Assembly: GCA_963847345.1 (NCBI GenBank)
Contig: CAWJZU010000012.1
Location: forward strand, 1 to 64,000
Reading direction: 5' to 3'
Source: DATARH01 sp963847345
GTDB taxonomy: Bacteria > Pseudomonadota > Alphaproteobacteria > ATCC43930 > CGMCC-115725
Length of the DNA: 64,000 nt
Within the stretch, counting starts at the first letter, position 1, and every line of letters begins with the position of its first letter. The notes beneath the pieces are model-generated. The model had not been told where the DNA came from and made no database searches. It saw nothing but the letters and a program-made list of their open reading frames with translations. Positions 18,235 through 25,853 of the stretch are shown here, piece after piece. The position numbers and the translations under genes are program-made.

Positions 18235-18453
18235 ACAACATTCCCACCCTCGCACAGTGATTAAACCCTGGATTAAATGAGCACTTTCACTCGCACGATC
18301 TGTTCTTTTGCTTGTATCTTTATTGTAAACTCATCTCGCGGAACCCAACTTTTCGACGTTACGGCTCGTGATGCTTTCCTCGATCTGGCGCGCTTGGGAA
18401 TCGAACTACCTCAGCAAGCAACGCTGCGTTCGCATTGCCGGAATTCGCCGTTA
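18235..18453. other. Intergenic between topoisomerase IB and the adh operon
   Basis: About 220 AT-richer bases, both flanking genes on the minus strand. No gene seen. It contains AT-rich runs (TTTATTGTAAACTC near 18320) without a clear promoter or terminator. Confidence 0.35.
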
Positions 18454-19656
18454 TTAAGCGCGGTTTTGTCCCGCCAGTTCGCCGAGCCGCAGCCGCAGGA
18501 AGGCCGTGACCGCCGCTTCCTCCGGCTTCATGCCGTGGATATTCTCTTCGAGATAGGCGCCGGCCTCGTGCGCCAGCGATTGCAGCAGCGTGCCGTCCAT
18601 GTAGCCGTCCAGAATCGCCGGGTGGATATAGCTGCGTCGGCAGATCGCCGGCGTGTTGCCGAGATGCGTTGCCACCTTCTTGACGGCATCGACGATCGCC
18701 TTCTTGCGCTTGGCCGTCCGGTCGAATGCCTCGAATTCGCGCAGCGCCTGAGCCGCGAGATGCGTCGCGGCCCAGGTGCGGAAATCCTTTGCCGTGATGT
18801 CCTCGCCGGTGATTTCGCGGAGGTACTCGTTGACATCGGCCGAGTCGACATCGTGCCGCTCGCCGTCTTCGCCGATATATTGAAAGAGTTCATAGCCCGG
18901 CAGGTCGCGGCAATCTTTGACGATGCGCGCCAGCCGGCGGTCGTTGATGTCGCTCTCGTGCCGTTTGCCGCTTTTGCCGCGAAAGCTGATGTGGATCTTG
19001 CCGCCCTCGATCGCGACATGGCGGTCGCGCAATGTGGTCAGTCCGAAGCTCTTATTCGCCTTGGCGTATTCGGCATTGCCGATGCGGATCAGGGTCATTT
19101 CCATCAGGCGGACAATCGCCGCCAAAACCTTTTCGCGCGGCAGGCCGCGGCGCTTCAGATCGGCGTCGACACGGGCGCGGATCAGCGGCAAGACCCGCGC
19201 AAACGTCAAAAGCTTTGTGTATTTCGCCTCGTCGCGCACCTCGCGCCAGCGCGGATGGTAGCGGTACTGCTTGCGCCGGCGCGCGTCGCGGCCGGTCGCC
19301 TGCAAATGACCGTTGGGGTAGGGGCAAATCCACACCTCGGTCCAGGCCGGCGGGATCGCCAGCGACCGGATGCGCCGCAGCGTGTCGATGTCACGGACCA
19401 GCGCGCCATCGGGGAGGCGGTAGTCGAACCCGTTCTTTGCGGCGTGGCGCGTTATTCCGGGCGAGGCGTCACTGACATAGCGCAATTTCGCGCGCCGCGC
19501 CGCGACCTGCGGATCCAACGCCTCCGCGAGCGGCGTTTCGGTTTCATCCTCCCGTTCCTCGTCGAGGCGCTGCTGCTGCAGTGGCGGCACTGTCACTCGT
19601 CCTGATCGGTTTTCGTGACGGATCAACATTCGGAGCGGCAAAAGCGTTGCCCGCAA
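18454..19656 (-). CDS. DNA topoisomerase IB (poxvirus-type)
   Basis: 400 residues. Cleaves and rejoins one DNA strand through a 3'-phosphotyrosyl bond, relaxing supercoils. The N-terminal domain has LRYVSDASPGITR and IPPAWTEVWICPYPNGHLQATGRDARGR-like sequence; the catalytic domain contains ALIRLGN-type MEMTLIRIGNAEYAK, KDFRTWAATHLA and the active-site tyrosine in CRRSYIHPAIL. Length matches the family. The start is uncertain: M10 (MLIRHENRSGRV, 19629) or the GTG at VTVPPLQ are possible. It is a common member of general stress regulons in alphaproteobacteria and sits next to two stress-type genes. Confidence 0.92.
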   Translation of the reverse strand: MRATLLPLRMLIRHENRSGRVTVPPLQQQRLDEEREDETETPLAEALDPQVAARRAKLRYVSDASPGITRHAAKNGFDYRLPDGALVRDIDTLRRIRSLAIPPAWTEVWICPYPNGHLQATGRDARRRKQYRYHPRWREVRDEAKYTKLLTFARVLPLIRARVDADLKRRGLPREKVLAAIVRLMEMTLIRIGNAEYAKANKSFGLTTLRDRHVAIEGGKIHISFRGKSGKRHESDINDRRLARIVKDCRDLPGYELFQYIGEDGERHDVDSADVNEYLREITGEDITAKDFRTWAATHLAAQALREFEAFDRTAKRKKAIVDAVKKVATHLGNTPAICRRSYIHPAILDGYMDGTLLQSLAHEAGAYLEENIHGMKPEEAAVTAFLRLRLGELAGQNRA

Positions 19657-19676
19657 AGGATTTCGCGAACCGCGGT

Positions 19677-19702
19677 GGAACCGGATTTGCCCGAATTGCG
19701 TC
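19677..19702 (+). promoter_or_regulatory. Candidate EcfG-type promoter of the DUF6496 gene
   Basis: GGAAC (19677-19681), 17 bases, CGTC (19699-19702), about 60 bases before the start codon. Shares GGAACCGG with the promoters proposed at 18234 and 50075. One mismatch to CGTT. Confidence 0.4.
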
Positions 19703-19761
19703 GTGCAAGCAGGTGCCCGGACGGTGGCGCCGTGCGGATCAAAGGCTCAGGAGCAGACGAG

Positions 19762-19992
19762 ATGCCCAGGCATCAAACCCCGGCCCAGCGCGATACGATC
19801 GAACGCGTCATGCACGAGTTCAAGCATGGCGAACTCAAGACCGCCGCCGGAAAGCGAAAGGTGAAGAACCCGAAACAGGCGATCGCCATCGCACTGCACG
19901 AGGCCGGCGCGTCGAAGAACGAAAGCCCGGCGGAGAACAAGCGCAACCTGCGCCGCACCAAGAAAAAGGAAGCCCGCGGCGAAAAACCTTAG
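19762..19992 (+). CDS. DUF6496 domain protein
   Basis: 76 residues, MPRHQTPAQRDTIERVMHEF, followed by KHGELKTAAGKRKVKNPKQAIAIAL and a lysine/arginine tail. This is a short, highly basic family widespread in soil proteobacteria, function unknown; charge suggests nucleic acid association. CAGGAG 9 bases before ATG supports the start. A GGAAC-type promoter candidate lies upstream, suggesting general stress control. Confidence 0.85.
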   Translation: MPRHQTPAQRDTIERVMHEFKHGELKTAAGKRKVKNPKQAIAIALHEAGASKNESPAENKRNLRRTKKKEARGEKP

Positions 19993-20277
19993 GCGGACCT
20001 GTACAAGGACGGTTGGCCTGCGGGCTAGCCCGTTGTTGATCGGCGAAAAAGACGCACTTCGCACGCTCGAACAATAGGGAACGCCGCGGATTTCACCTCG
20101 ATCACGCGTGACTCGAAGCGTGCCGATGCACATTTGTCGGCTGTTGGCTGCCCGGTTCTGGAACGTCGCGGCGGGCTGCTAGTCGGGTCGGCTCTGGCAG
20201 CAAGGCGGGGAAAGAACCGCAAATGCGCCGCCGGCCTGGGCAGCCGGCAAGACGGCCGTCACTTGTGTGCAGAGTTC

Positions 20278-21639
20278 ATGTCTTTTACTGTCGCGATCAT
20301 CGGGCGGCCCAATGTCGGCAAATCGACGTTGTTCAACCGGCTTGTCGGCCGGCAGCTGGCGCTCGTCGACGATGTGCCGGGCGTCACCCGCGACCGCCGC
20401 GAGGGCGGGGGGCACATCGCCGATCTCGAATTCCGCCTGATCGACACGGCCGGGCTTGAGGAAGCGCCGCCGGATACGCTGGCCGGGCGCATGCAGGCGC
20501 AGACCGAGCGCTCGCTCGACTTGGCCGATGTGGCGCTGCTCGTCATCGACGCGCGCGCCGGGCTGACCCCGGCCGACGGACATTTTGCCCGGTGGCTGCA
20601 TCGTTCCGGAAAACCGGTGGTGCTGGTCGCCAACAAGGCCGAGGGGCGGGCGGCGGTTGCCGGGCTCGACGAAGCCTACGCGTTGGGGCTTGGCGATCCG
20701 GTGGCGATCTCGGCGCAGCACGGCGAGGGAATGGGCGACCTCTACGAACGGCTGCTGCCGTTCGCCCCTGGGCGAGACGTGGCCGCTCCCGACGAGGGCG
20801 CAGCCGGTGACCTGGAGGAAGCCGAGGCAAAGCCGCTGCAGTTGGCGATCGTCGGTCGTCCGAATGTCGGGAAATCGACGCTGGTCAATCGGCTGATCGG
20901 TGAGGATCGGGTGCTGACCGGTCCCGAGCCGGGCATCACGCGCGACGCGATCGCGATCGAATGGCGCTGGGGCGGGCGCCCGATCCGCCTGATCGACACC
21001 GCCGGGATGCGCCGCCGGGCCCGGATCGAGGCGCGGCTCGAACGCCTCTCGGTGGCCGACACGCTGCGCGCGGTGCGCTTCGCCGAAACCGTCATCCTCG
21101 TGCTCGACGCCGAGCAGCCGCTGGAGCGTCAGGATCTGACCATTGCCAACCTGGTCGCCGAGGAAGGCAGAGCACTCGTGCTGGCGCTCAACAAATCCGA
21201 CCTCGTCGCCGACCGGGCGGCGCTGTTGAAATCCCTGCGCGAACGGCTCGAAACGGCTCTGCCGCAGCTCTCCGGTGTGCCGCTGGTCGCGGTGTCGGGG
21301 TTGAGCGGGTCCGGGCTGCCCGCGCTGATGAAGGCGGTGTTCGCGGCCGATGCGGTGTGGAACCGTCGCGTTCCGACCGCGGCGCTGAACCGTTGGCTGG
21401 CGCGGATGCAGGAACGCCACCCGCCGCCGCTGGTCGCCGGCCGACGCCTGCGGCTGCGCTACATGACTCAGGTCAACACGCGGCCGCCGAGTTTCGCGCT
21501 GTTCGCCTCCAAGCCGGGCGAGCTGCCCGAGGCCTATCGCCGCTACCTGACCAATGCACTGCGCCAGGATTTCGAGTTGCCGGGCACGCCGATCCGGCTG
21601 ATGTTGCGCAAGAGCGAAAACCCGTACGCGCCGGGTTAG
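20278..21639 (+). CDS. der: Ribosome biogenesis GTPase Der (EngA)
   Basis: 453 residues with two tandem GTPase domains, each starting GRPNVGKST (residues about 9-17 and 196-204), DTAGLEE / DTAGMRR switch II motifs and NKAE / NKSD specificity motifs, plus a C-terminal KH-like domain (PSFALFASKPGELPEAYRRY). Der is essential for assembly of the 50S subunit. The start MSFTVAIIGRP was preferred over longer frames because it matches the family; no strong Shine-Dalgarno is visible. It is followed by a palindromic intergenic repeat and ribD. Confidence 0.96.
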   Translation: MSFTVAIIGRPNVGKSTLFNRLVGRQLALVDDVPGVTRDRREGGGHIADLEFRLIDTAGLEEAPPDTLAGRMQAQTERSLDLADVALLVIDARAGLTPADGHFARWLHRSGKPVVLVANKAEGRAAVAGLDEAYALGLGDPVAISAQHGEGMGDLYERLLPFAPGRDVAAPDEGAAGDLEEAEAKPLQLAIVGRPNVGKSTLVNRLIGEDRVLTGPEPGITRDAIAIEWRWGGRPIRLIDTAGMRRRARIEARLERLSVADTLRAVRFAETVILVLDAEQPLERQDLTIANLVAEEGRALVLALNKSDLVADRAALLKSLRERLETALPQLSGVPLVAVSGLSGSGLPALMKAVFAADAVWNRRVPTAALNRWLARMQERHPPPLVAGRRLRLRYMTQVNTRPPSFALFASKPGELPEAYRRYLTNALRQDFELPGTPIRLMLRKSENPYAPG

Positions 21640-21657
21640 GTTAACAGTTGAGGGCGC

Positions 21658-21734
21658 CATTGCGAGGAACGCAGCGAGGAAGCAATCTCGATCAGGCGTG
21701 CTCTGCTCCGCGAGATCGCTTCACCTGCAATGAC
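21658..21734. repeat. Dispersed palindromic repeat, type B (CATTGCGAG...)
   Basis: Arms CATTGCGAGGAACGCAGCG... and ...CGCTTCACCTGCAATGAC form an imperfect long hairpin. A related pair occurs at 56593-56690. The right arm contains the ATG used by ribD at 21730. Confidence 0.75.
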
Positions 21735-22833
21735 AGCTGAATTTGACCGGCACATCATGGGCGCGGCGCTGACGCTGGCGCGGCGTGGGGTGGGCAATGC
21801 CTGGCCGAACCCGGCGGTCGGGTGCGTCATCGTCAATGGCGGCAGCGTTGTCGGGCGGGGGTGGACGCAGCCCGGCGGACGTCCCCATGCCGAGACCGAG
21901 GCGATCGGCCGAGCCGGCGACGCCGCACGCGGCGGCACCGCCTATGTCACGCTCGAACCGTGCAGCCATTGGGGGAAGACGCCGCCCTGCGCCGAGGCAC
22001 TGATCGCTTCCGGTGTTGCGCGCGTCTTTGCTGCCGTCGAGGACCCGGACCCACGCGTCGCCGGCGGCGGCCTCGCCCGATTGAGGGAAGCCGGGATCGC
22101 CATCGAAAGCGGGCTGTGCTCCGCCGAGGCGGCCGAAATCAACGCCGGGTTCTTCCGGCGCGTGCGAACCGGACGGCCGCTGGTCACGCTGAAGCTGGCG
22201 ACCTCGCTCGACGGCCGGATCGCGACCGGGTCCGGAGAAAGCCGCTGGATCACCGGCCCGGCGGCGCGCGAGCGCACGCACCTGTTGCGCGCGACGCATG
22301 ACGCGATCCTGGTCGGCGCCGCCACGGTGCTGGCCGACAACCCGCAGTTGACTTGCCGATTGCCGGGGCTGGAGCACCGCTCGCCGGTGCGGGTCGCGCT
22401 CGACCGCAATCTCGTGATCCCGCTCGACTCCTGTCTCGTCGCCGAGGCGCGTCAGCACCCGAGCTGGCTGATCACCGCGCCCGGCTCTGATCCGGATCGA
22501 CGTGAGGCGCTGCAACAGGCCGGCGTCGAAATCATCGACGCCGCGGCAAACGAAACCGGCCGGATCGACCTGGCCGACGCGCTGCGGTTGCTCGGGGCGC
22601 GTGGCCTGACCCGGCTGCTGGTCGAGGGCGGCGGCCGGCTCGCCGCTTCGCTGCTGTCGGCCCGGCTGGTGGACCGCCTCGTGTGGCTGCATGCGCCGCT
22701 GCTGCTCGGGGCGGACGGCGTGCCGGCAGTCGGCGCGCTCGGCCTCATGGCGCTGGCCGAGGCGACGCGGTTCGACCTGCTGTCGAGCGAGACGGTCGGC
22801 GCTGATCTGCTTTCGACATACCGCCTGTCTTAG
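21730..22833 (+). CDS. ribD: Bifunctional riboflavin biosynthesis protein RibD
   Basis: 367 residues. The N-terminal deaminase has zinc ligands HAE (53-55) and PCSHWGKTPPC (77-87); the C-terminal reductase starts near residue 150 (TLKLATSLDGRIATGSGESR) and has VEGGGRLAASLL near the end. It converts the GTP-derived pyrimidine to 5-amino-6-ribitylamino-uracil phosphate. The ATG at 21730 lies in the arm of a palindromic repeat and lacks a Shine-Dalgarno; M10 (21757) is an alternative but would remove the first strand. First gene of ribD-ribE-ribH-nusB. No FMN riboswitch is recognisable upstream. Confidence 0.95.
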   Translation: MTAEFDRHIMGAALTLARRGVGNAWPNPAVGCVIVNGGSVVGRGWTQPGGRPHAETEAIGRAGDAARGGTAYVTLEPCSHWGKTPPCAEALIASGVARVFAAVEDPDPRVAGGGLARLREAGIAIESGLCSAEAAEINAGFFRRVRTGRPLVTLKLATSLDGRIATGSGESRWITGPAARERTHLLRATHDAILVGAATVLADNPQLTCRLPGLEHRSPVRVALDRNLVIPLDSCLVAEARQHPSWLITAPGSDPDRREALQQAGVEIIDAAANETGRIDLADALRLLGARGLTRLLVEGGGRLAASLLSARLVDRLVWLHAPLLLGADGVPAVGALGLMALAEATRFDLLSSETVGADLLSTYRLS

Positions 22834-22897
22834 ATCGGGACGGCGCTCCGGGTAAAAGCCGCTGGCGAAACGGGCGGCACCGCCCTAGCTTAGGCCG

Positions 22898-23524
22898 ATG
22901 TTCACCGGAATTGTTACCGATGTCGGCCAGGTGCGCCGGCTGCGTCGCTCTGCTGGGCCGGACGGCGGGCTCGATTTGTCGATCGTGACCGCCTACGACA
23001 CCGCCGGGATCGCGCTCGGCGCCTCGATCGCCTGCTCGGGCGTGTGCCTGACGGTCATCGCCGTCGAGCCTGGCGCCTTCTCGGTGCAGGCCTCGGCCGA
23101 GACGCTGGCCTGCTCGACACTCGGCGAGTGGGCCGAGGGCACGGCGGTCAATCTCGAACGCGCGCTGCGGGTCGGCGACGAACTGGGCGGTCACATCGTG
23201 TCGGGCCATGTCGATGGGGTCGCCCGCATCCTCGATCGGCGGCCGGAGGGCGAGTCGGTGCGCTTCGTGATCGAGGCTCCGGCGGCGCTGATGCCGTTTG
23301 TCGCATCGAAGGGATCGGTCGCGCTCGACGGGGTCAGCCTGACGGTCAACGAGGTCGAGGGCGACCGCTTCGGCGTCAACATCATCCCGCATACGCTGTC
23401 GCATACCGGTTTCGGCGAAGCGCGGCCGGGACACCGCATGAATTTCGAAATCGACCCGCTCGCGCGCTATGTCGCCCGGCTGCTCGGCGCCCGCCCCGAG
23501 ATCGCGGAGCACGTCTCCCGATGA
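22898..23524 (+). CDS. ribE: Riboflavin synthase alpha chain
   Basis: 208 residues, starting with the diagnostic MFTGIVTDVGQVRRL. Two homologous lumazine-binding barrels are visible: SIACSGVCLTVI and, in the second repeat, VALDGVSLTVNEV; GGHIVSGHVDGVARI lies between. It dismutates two 6,7-dimethyl-8-ribityllumazine molecules into riboflavin. 64 bases after ribD; its TGA overlaps the ribH ATG (ATGA at 23521-23524), so the two are translationally coupled. Confidence 0.96.
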   Translation: MFTGIVTDVGQVRRLRRSAGPDGGLDLSIVTAYDTAGIALGASIACSGVCLTVIAVEPGAFSVQASAETLACSTLGEWAEGTAVNLERALRVGDELGGHIVSGHVDGVARILDRRPEGESVRFVIEAPAALMPFVASKGSVALDGVSLTVNEVEGDRFGVNIIPHTLSHTGFGEARPGHRMNFEIDPLARYVARLLGARPEIAEHVSR

Positions 23525-24036
23525 CCGAAAGCCACGGGACGGAAAGCCCTGAGACCGAAATCAGCGGCCTGCGAGCCCCTCATCTGCTGCTCGTCGAGGC
23601 GCCGTATTACGCCCATATCGCGGCGATGCTACGCGAGGGCGCCGAGCGCGCCGCCGCCGCCGCTGGGGCGACCTGCGAGACCGTGTCGGTTCCCGGCGCG
23701 TTCGAAATTCCGGCCGCGATCGGGTTCGCCGCGAAGGCCGAGGGCCGCTTTGACGGATTTGTTGCGCTCGGCTGCGTGATCCGCGGCGAGACGACACATT
23801 ACGACCACATCTGCAACGAGACCGCGCGCGCGCTGCAGGATCTGATGCGTTCCGACGGCATCGCGGCTGGCTATGGCATACTGACCGTCGAGAACGAAGC
23901 CCAGGCGTTGAAGCGCGCCTCGCCCGATATCGAAAAAGGCGGGCGCGACAAGGGCGGCGAGGCGGTGCGCGCCTGTCTCGCGCTGATCGACTTGAAACGC
24001 CGGTTCGGCGGCAACCGCCCCGGCAATCGACAATGA
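23521..24036 (+). CDS. ribH: 6,7-dimethyl-8-ribityllumazine synthase
   Basis: 171 residues. Motifs of the family: SVPGAFEIP, ALGCVIRGETTHYDHICNE with the catalytic His, and GILTVENEAQALKRA. Condenses 5-amino-6-ribitylamino-uracil with dihydroxybutanone phosphate. It starts on the ATGA overlapping ribE and ends on an ATGA overlapping nusB. A ribB/ribBA gene for the other substrate is not in the window. Confidence 0.95.
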   Translation: MTESHGTESPETEISGLRAPHLLLVEAPYYAHIAAMLREGAERAAAAAGATCETVSVPGAFEIPAAIGFAAKAEGRFDGFVALGCVIRGETTHYDHICNETARALQDLMRSDGIAAGYGILTVENEAQALKRASPDIEKGGRDKGGEAVRACLALIDLKRRFGGNRPGNRQ

Positions 24037-24527
24037 GCGCACCGAGCACGGCAGAATGCGCTCCGCGTTCGGGCGGTGGGTCGCGGCGCCGCAGCATCGC
24101 CAGGCTCGCTGCCGTCCAGGCGCTCTATCAATTGGAGCTGAACCCCGGGCGCGGTTCCGACGCGGTGATCGGCGAATTCCTGCATCATCGGCTCGGCCGC
24201 GAGATCGACGGCGACAATTACGGCGAGGCCGACGAAACGCTGTTTGCCGAAATCGTGCGCGGCGTCACCGAGCACCGCGAGCGGCTCGATGAAACGCTGT
24301 CGGCGGCGCTCAGCGAGGAATGGCCGCTGCCGCGGCTCGAAACGCTGCTGCGGCTGATCCTTGAAGCGGGAGCCTACGAGCTGGTGCACCGCCCGGACAT
24401 CCCGCCGCGCGTCGCGATCAGCGAATACGTCGCGATCGCTTACGCGTTCTTCAGCGGCCGCGAGCCGGCGCTCGCCAACGGCGTTTTCGACCGCCTGGCG
24501 CGCATGCTGCGGGCGGCAGAGCTGTAG
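24033..24527 (+). CDS. nusB: Transcription antitermination factor NusB
   Basis: 164 residues, all-helical. RRRSIARLAAVQALYQLEL is the typical first helix, followed by ERLDETLSAALSEEWPLPRLETLLRLILEAGAYEL and PPRVAISEYVAIAYAFF. With NusE it binds boxA of rRNA leaders. The start overlaps the ribH stop (ATGA). The ribH-nusB order is a widely conserved arrangement. It is separated from thiL by a palindromic repeat block. Confidence 0.95.
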   Translation: MSAPSTAECAPRSGGGSRRRSIARLAAVQALYQLELNPGRGSDAVIGEFLHHRLGREIDGDNYGEADETLFAEIVRGVTEHRERLDETLSAALSEEWPLPRLETLLRLILEAGAYELVHRPDIPPRVAISEYVAIAYAFFSGREPALANGVFDRLARMLRAAEL

Positions 24528-24561
24528 GACTTGCCGCGATGTTGAGGACGCGGGCCAATAA

Positions 24562-24705
24562 CCCCTCTCCCGCACGGCGGGAGATGGAGGGACCCGGCGC
24601 GCAGGCGCCGAGAGGGTGAGGGTGAGCGGTGCAAAAACCCTTACCCGACCGCGCGCTGCGCCGCGGCCACCCTCTCCCGCGATACGGGAGAGGGGTTCGA
24701 GGGAC
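24562..24705. repeat. Dispersed palindromic repeat, type A (CCCTCTCCCGC...GGGAGAGGG)
   Basis: Several inverted segments: CCCCTCTCCCGCACGGCGGGAG, GGCGCGCAGGCGCC, and a second CCCTCTCCCGCGATACGGGAGAGGGG. It fills the nusB-thiL gap. Relatives occur at 27992-28130, 30293-30340 and 36261-36285. Confidence 0.75.
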
Positions 24706-24711
24706 GGTTTC

Positions 24712-25692
24712 ATGACCCCGGAACCCCTCGGCGAGTTCGGCCGCATCCGCCGGTTTTTCGCGCCGCTCGCCGGGCCGGGCGGGCTCGAACTTAAGGACGA
24801 CGCGGCGCTAATCGACTGCGTGGCCGGGCGGCGCCTCGTCGTCACCGTCGATGCGATGGTCGAGGGCGTGCATTACCTCCCCGACGACCCGCCCGAGCTG
24901 GTCGCGAAAAAGCTGCTGCGGGTCAATCTGTCGGACCTCGCCGCGAAGGGAGCGCGGCCGCTGCATTACCTGCTGACGACGGCCCTTCCGGCCAGATCAG
25001 GCGACGATTGGGTCGAGCGCTTCGCGGCCGGGCTCGCCGAGGATCAGCGCCATTTCGGGGTCGATCTGCTTGGCGGTGATTCGGTCGCGACGCCAGGGCC
25101 GGCGACGCTGTCGCTGACCGCGCTCGGCGACGTCGCTGCCGGAGCCGAGATCCGCCGCTCTGGCGCCCGCGCCGGTGATCGGATCTGGGTCAGCGGTACG
25201 ATCGGCGATGCCCATCTCGGGCTGAGGATATTGCGGGGAGAGTATCCGCAGCTCGACCCGGCCGAGCGCGCAAGTCTGGTCGCGCGATTTCAAGTCCCCG
25301 AGCCGCGCACCGGTCTCGGTCCGCGTCTTGCCGGAATCGCGCATGCGATGTGCGACGTGTCGGACGGCCTGATCGCCGATCTCGGACATATCTGCGACGC
25401 CTCCGGTGTCGCGGCGGTGGTCGAGTTGGCTTCCGTCCCGCTTTCCGGGCCGGCAACCCGCCTCGCGGCCCAGGACCCCGATCTGCCCGCACTTCTCGCG
25501 ACGGCGGGCGACGACTACGAGCTGCTGTTTGCCGCGCCGCCGGAAGTAACCGCCGCGATCGAGCGCCTCGCCGCCGAGCTAAACCTGCCGATCACCCCGA
25601 TCGGCGTCATCGAGCCGGGATCAGGCGTGCGCCTGCTCGCCACGGACGGTCAGGAGATCCTCGTCGCTGCTCCCGGCTACCGGCATTTCTGA
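24712..25692 (+). CDS. thiL: Thiamine-monophosphate kinase
   Basis: 326 residues. Phosphorylates thiamine monophosphate to the diphosphate. Family motifs: GEFGRIRRFFAPL at the start, DDAALIDC, VDAMVEGVHYLPD, KKLLRVNLSDLAAKGARP, GGDSVATPGP and CDVSDGLIADLGHI. Start chosen at 24712 with GAGGGA upstream; longer frames run into the repeat. Probably co-transcribed with nusB; the repeat between them might act as an RNA hairpin. Confidence 0.95.
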   Translation: MTPEPLGEFGRIRRFFAPLAGPGGLELKDDAALIDCVAGRRLVVTVDAMVEGVHYLPDDPPELVAKKLLRVNLSDLAAKGARPLHYLLTTALPARSGDDWVERFAAGLAEDQRHFGVDLLGGDSVATPGPATLSLTALGDVAAGAEIRRSGARAGDRIWVSGTIGDAHLGLRILRGEYPQLDPAERASLVARFQVPEPRTGLGPRLAGIAHAMCDVSDGLIADLGHICDASGVAAVVELASVPLSGPATRLAAQDPDLPALLATAGDDYELLFAAPPEVTAAIERLAAELNLPITPIGVIEPGSGVRLLATDGQEILVAAPGYRHF

Positions 25693-25853
25693 ATGAGCGC
25701 ACCTGGCACGAAACCGGGCCGCGGGCAATCGCCTAAATTGTTGCCTCAATTGTACGCTTCTGGCATGTTGCCGCGCCCCGGCGACCGGTTGCCGCGCAGG
25801 TTGAGCGGAAGCGGGCGGGTTTTCCATTCCAGGTGAGTTGAGGAACCTGACAG

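Noticed and set aside
21640..21730. FMN riboswitch before ribD
   Set aside because: No RFN-type conserved stems; the region is occupied by the dispersed palindromic repeat.
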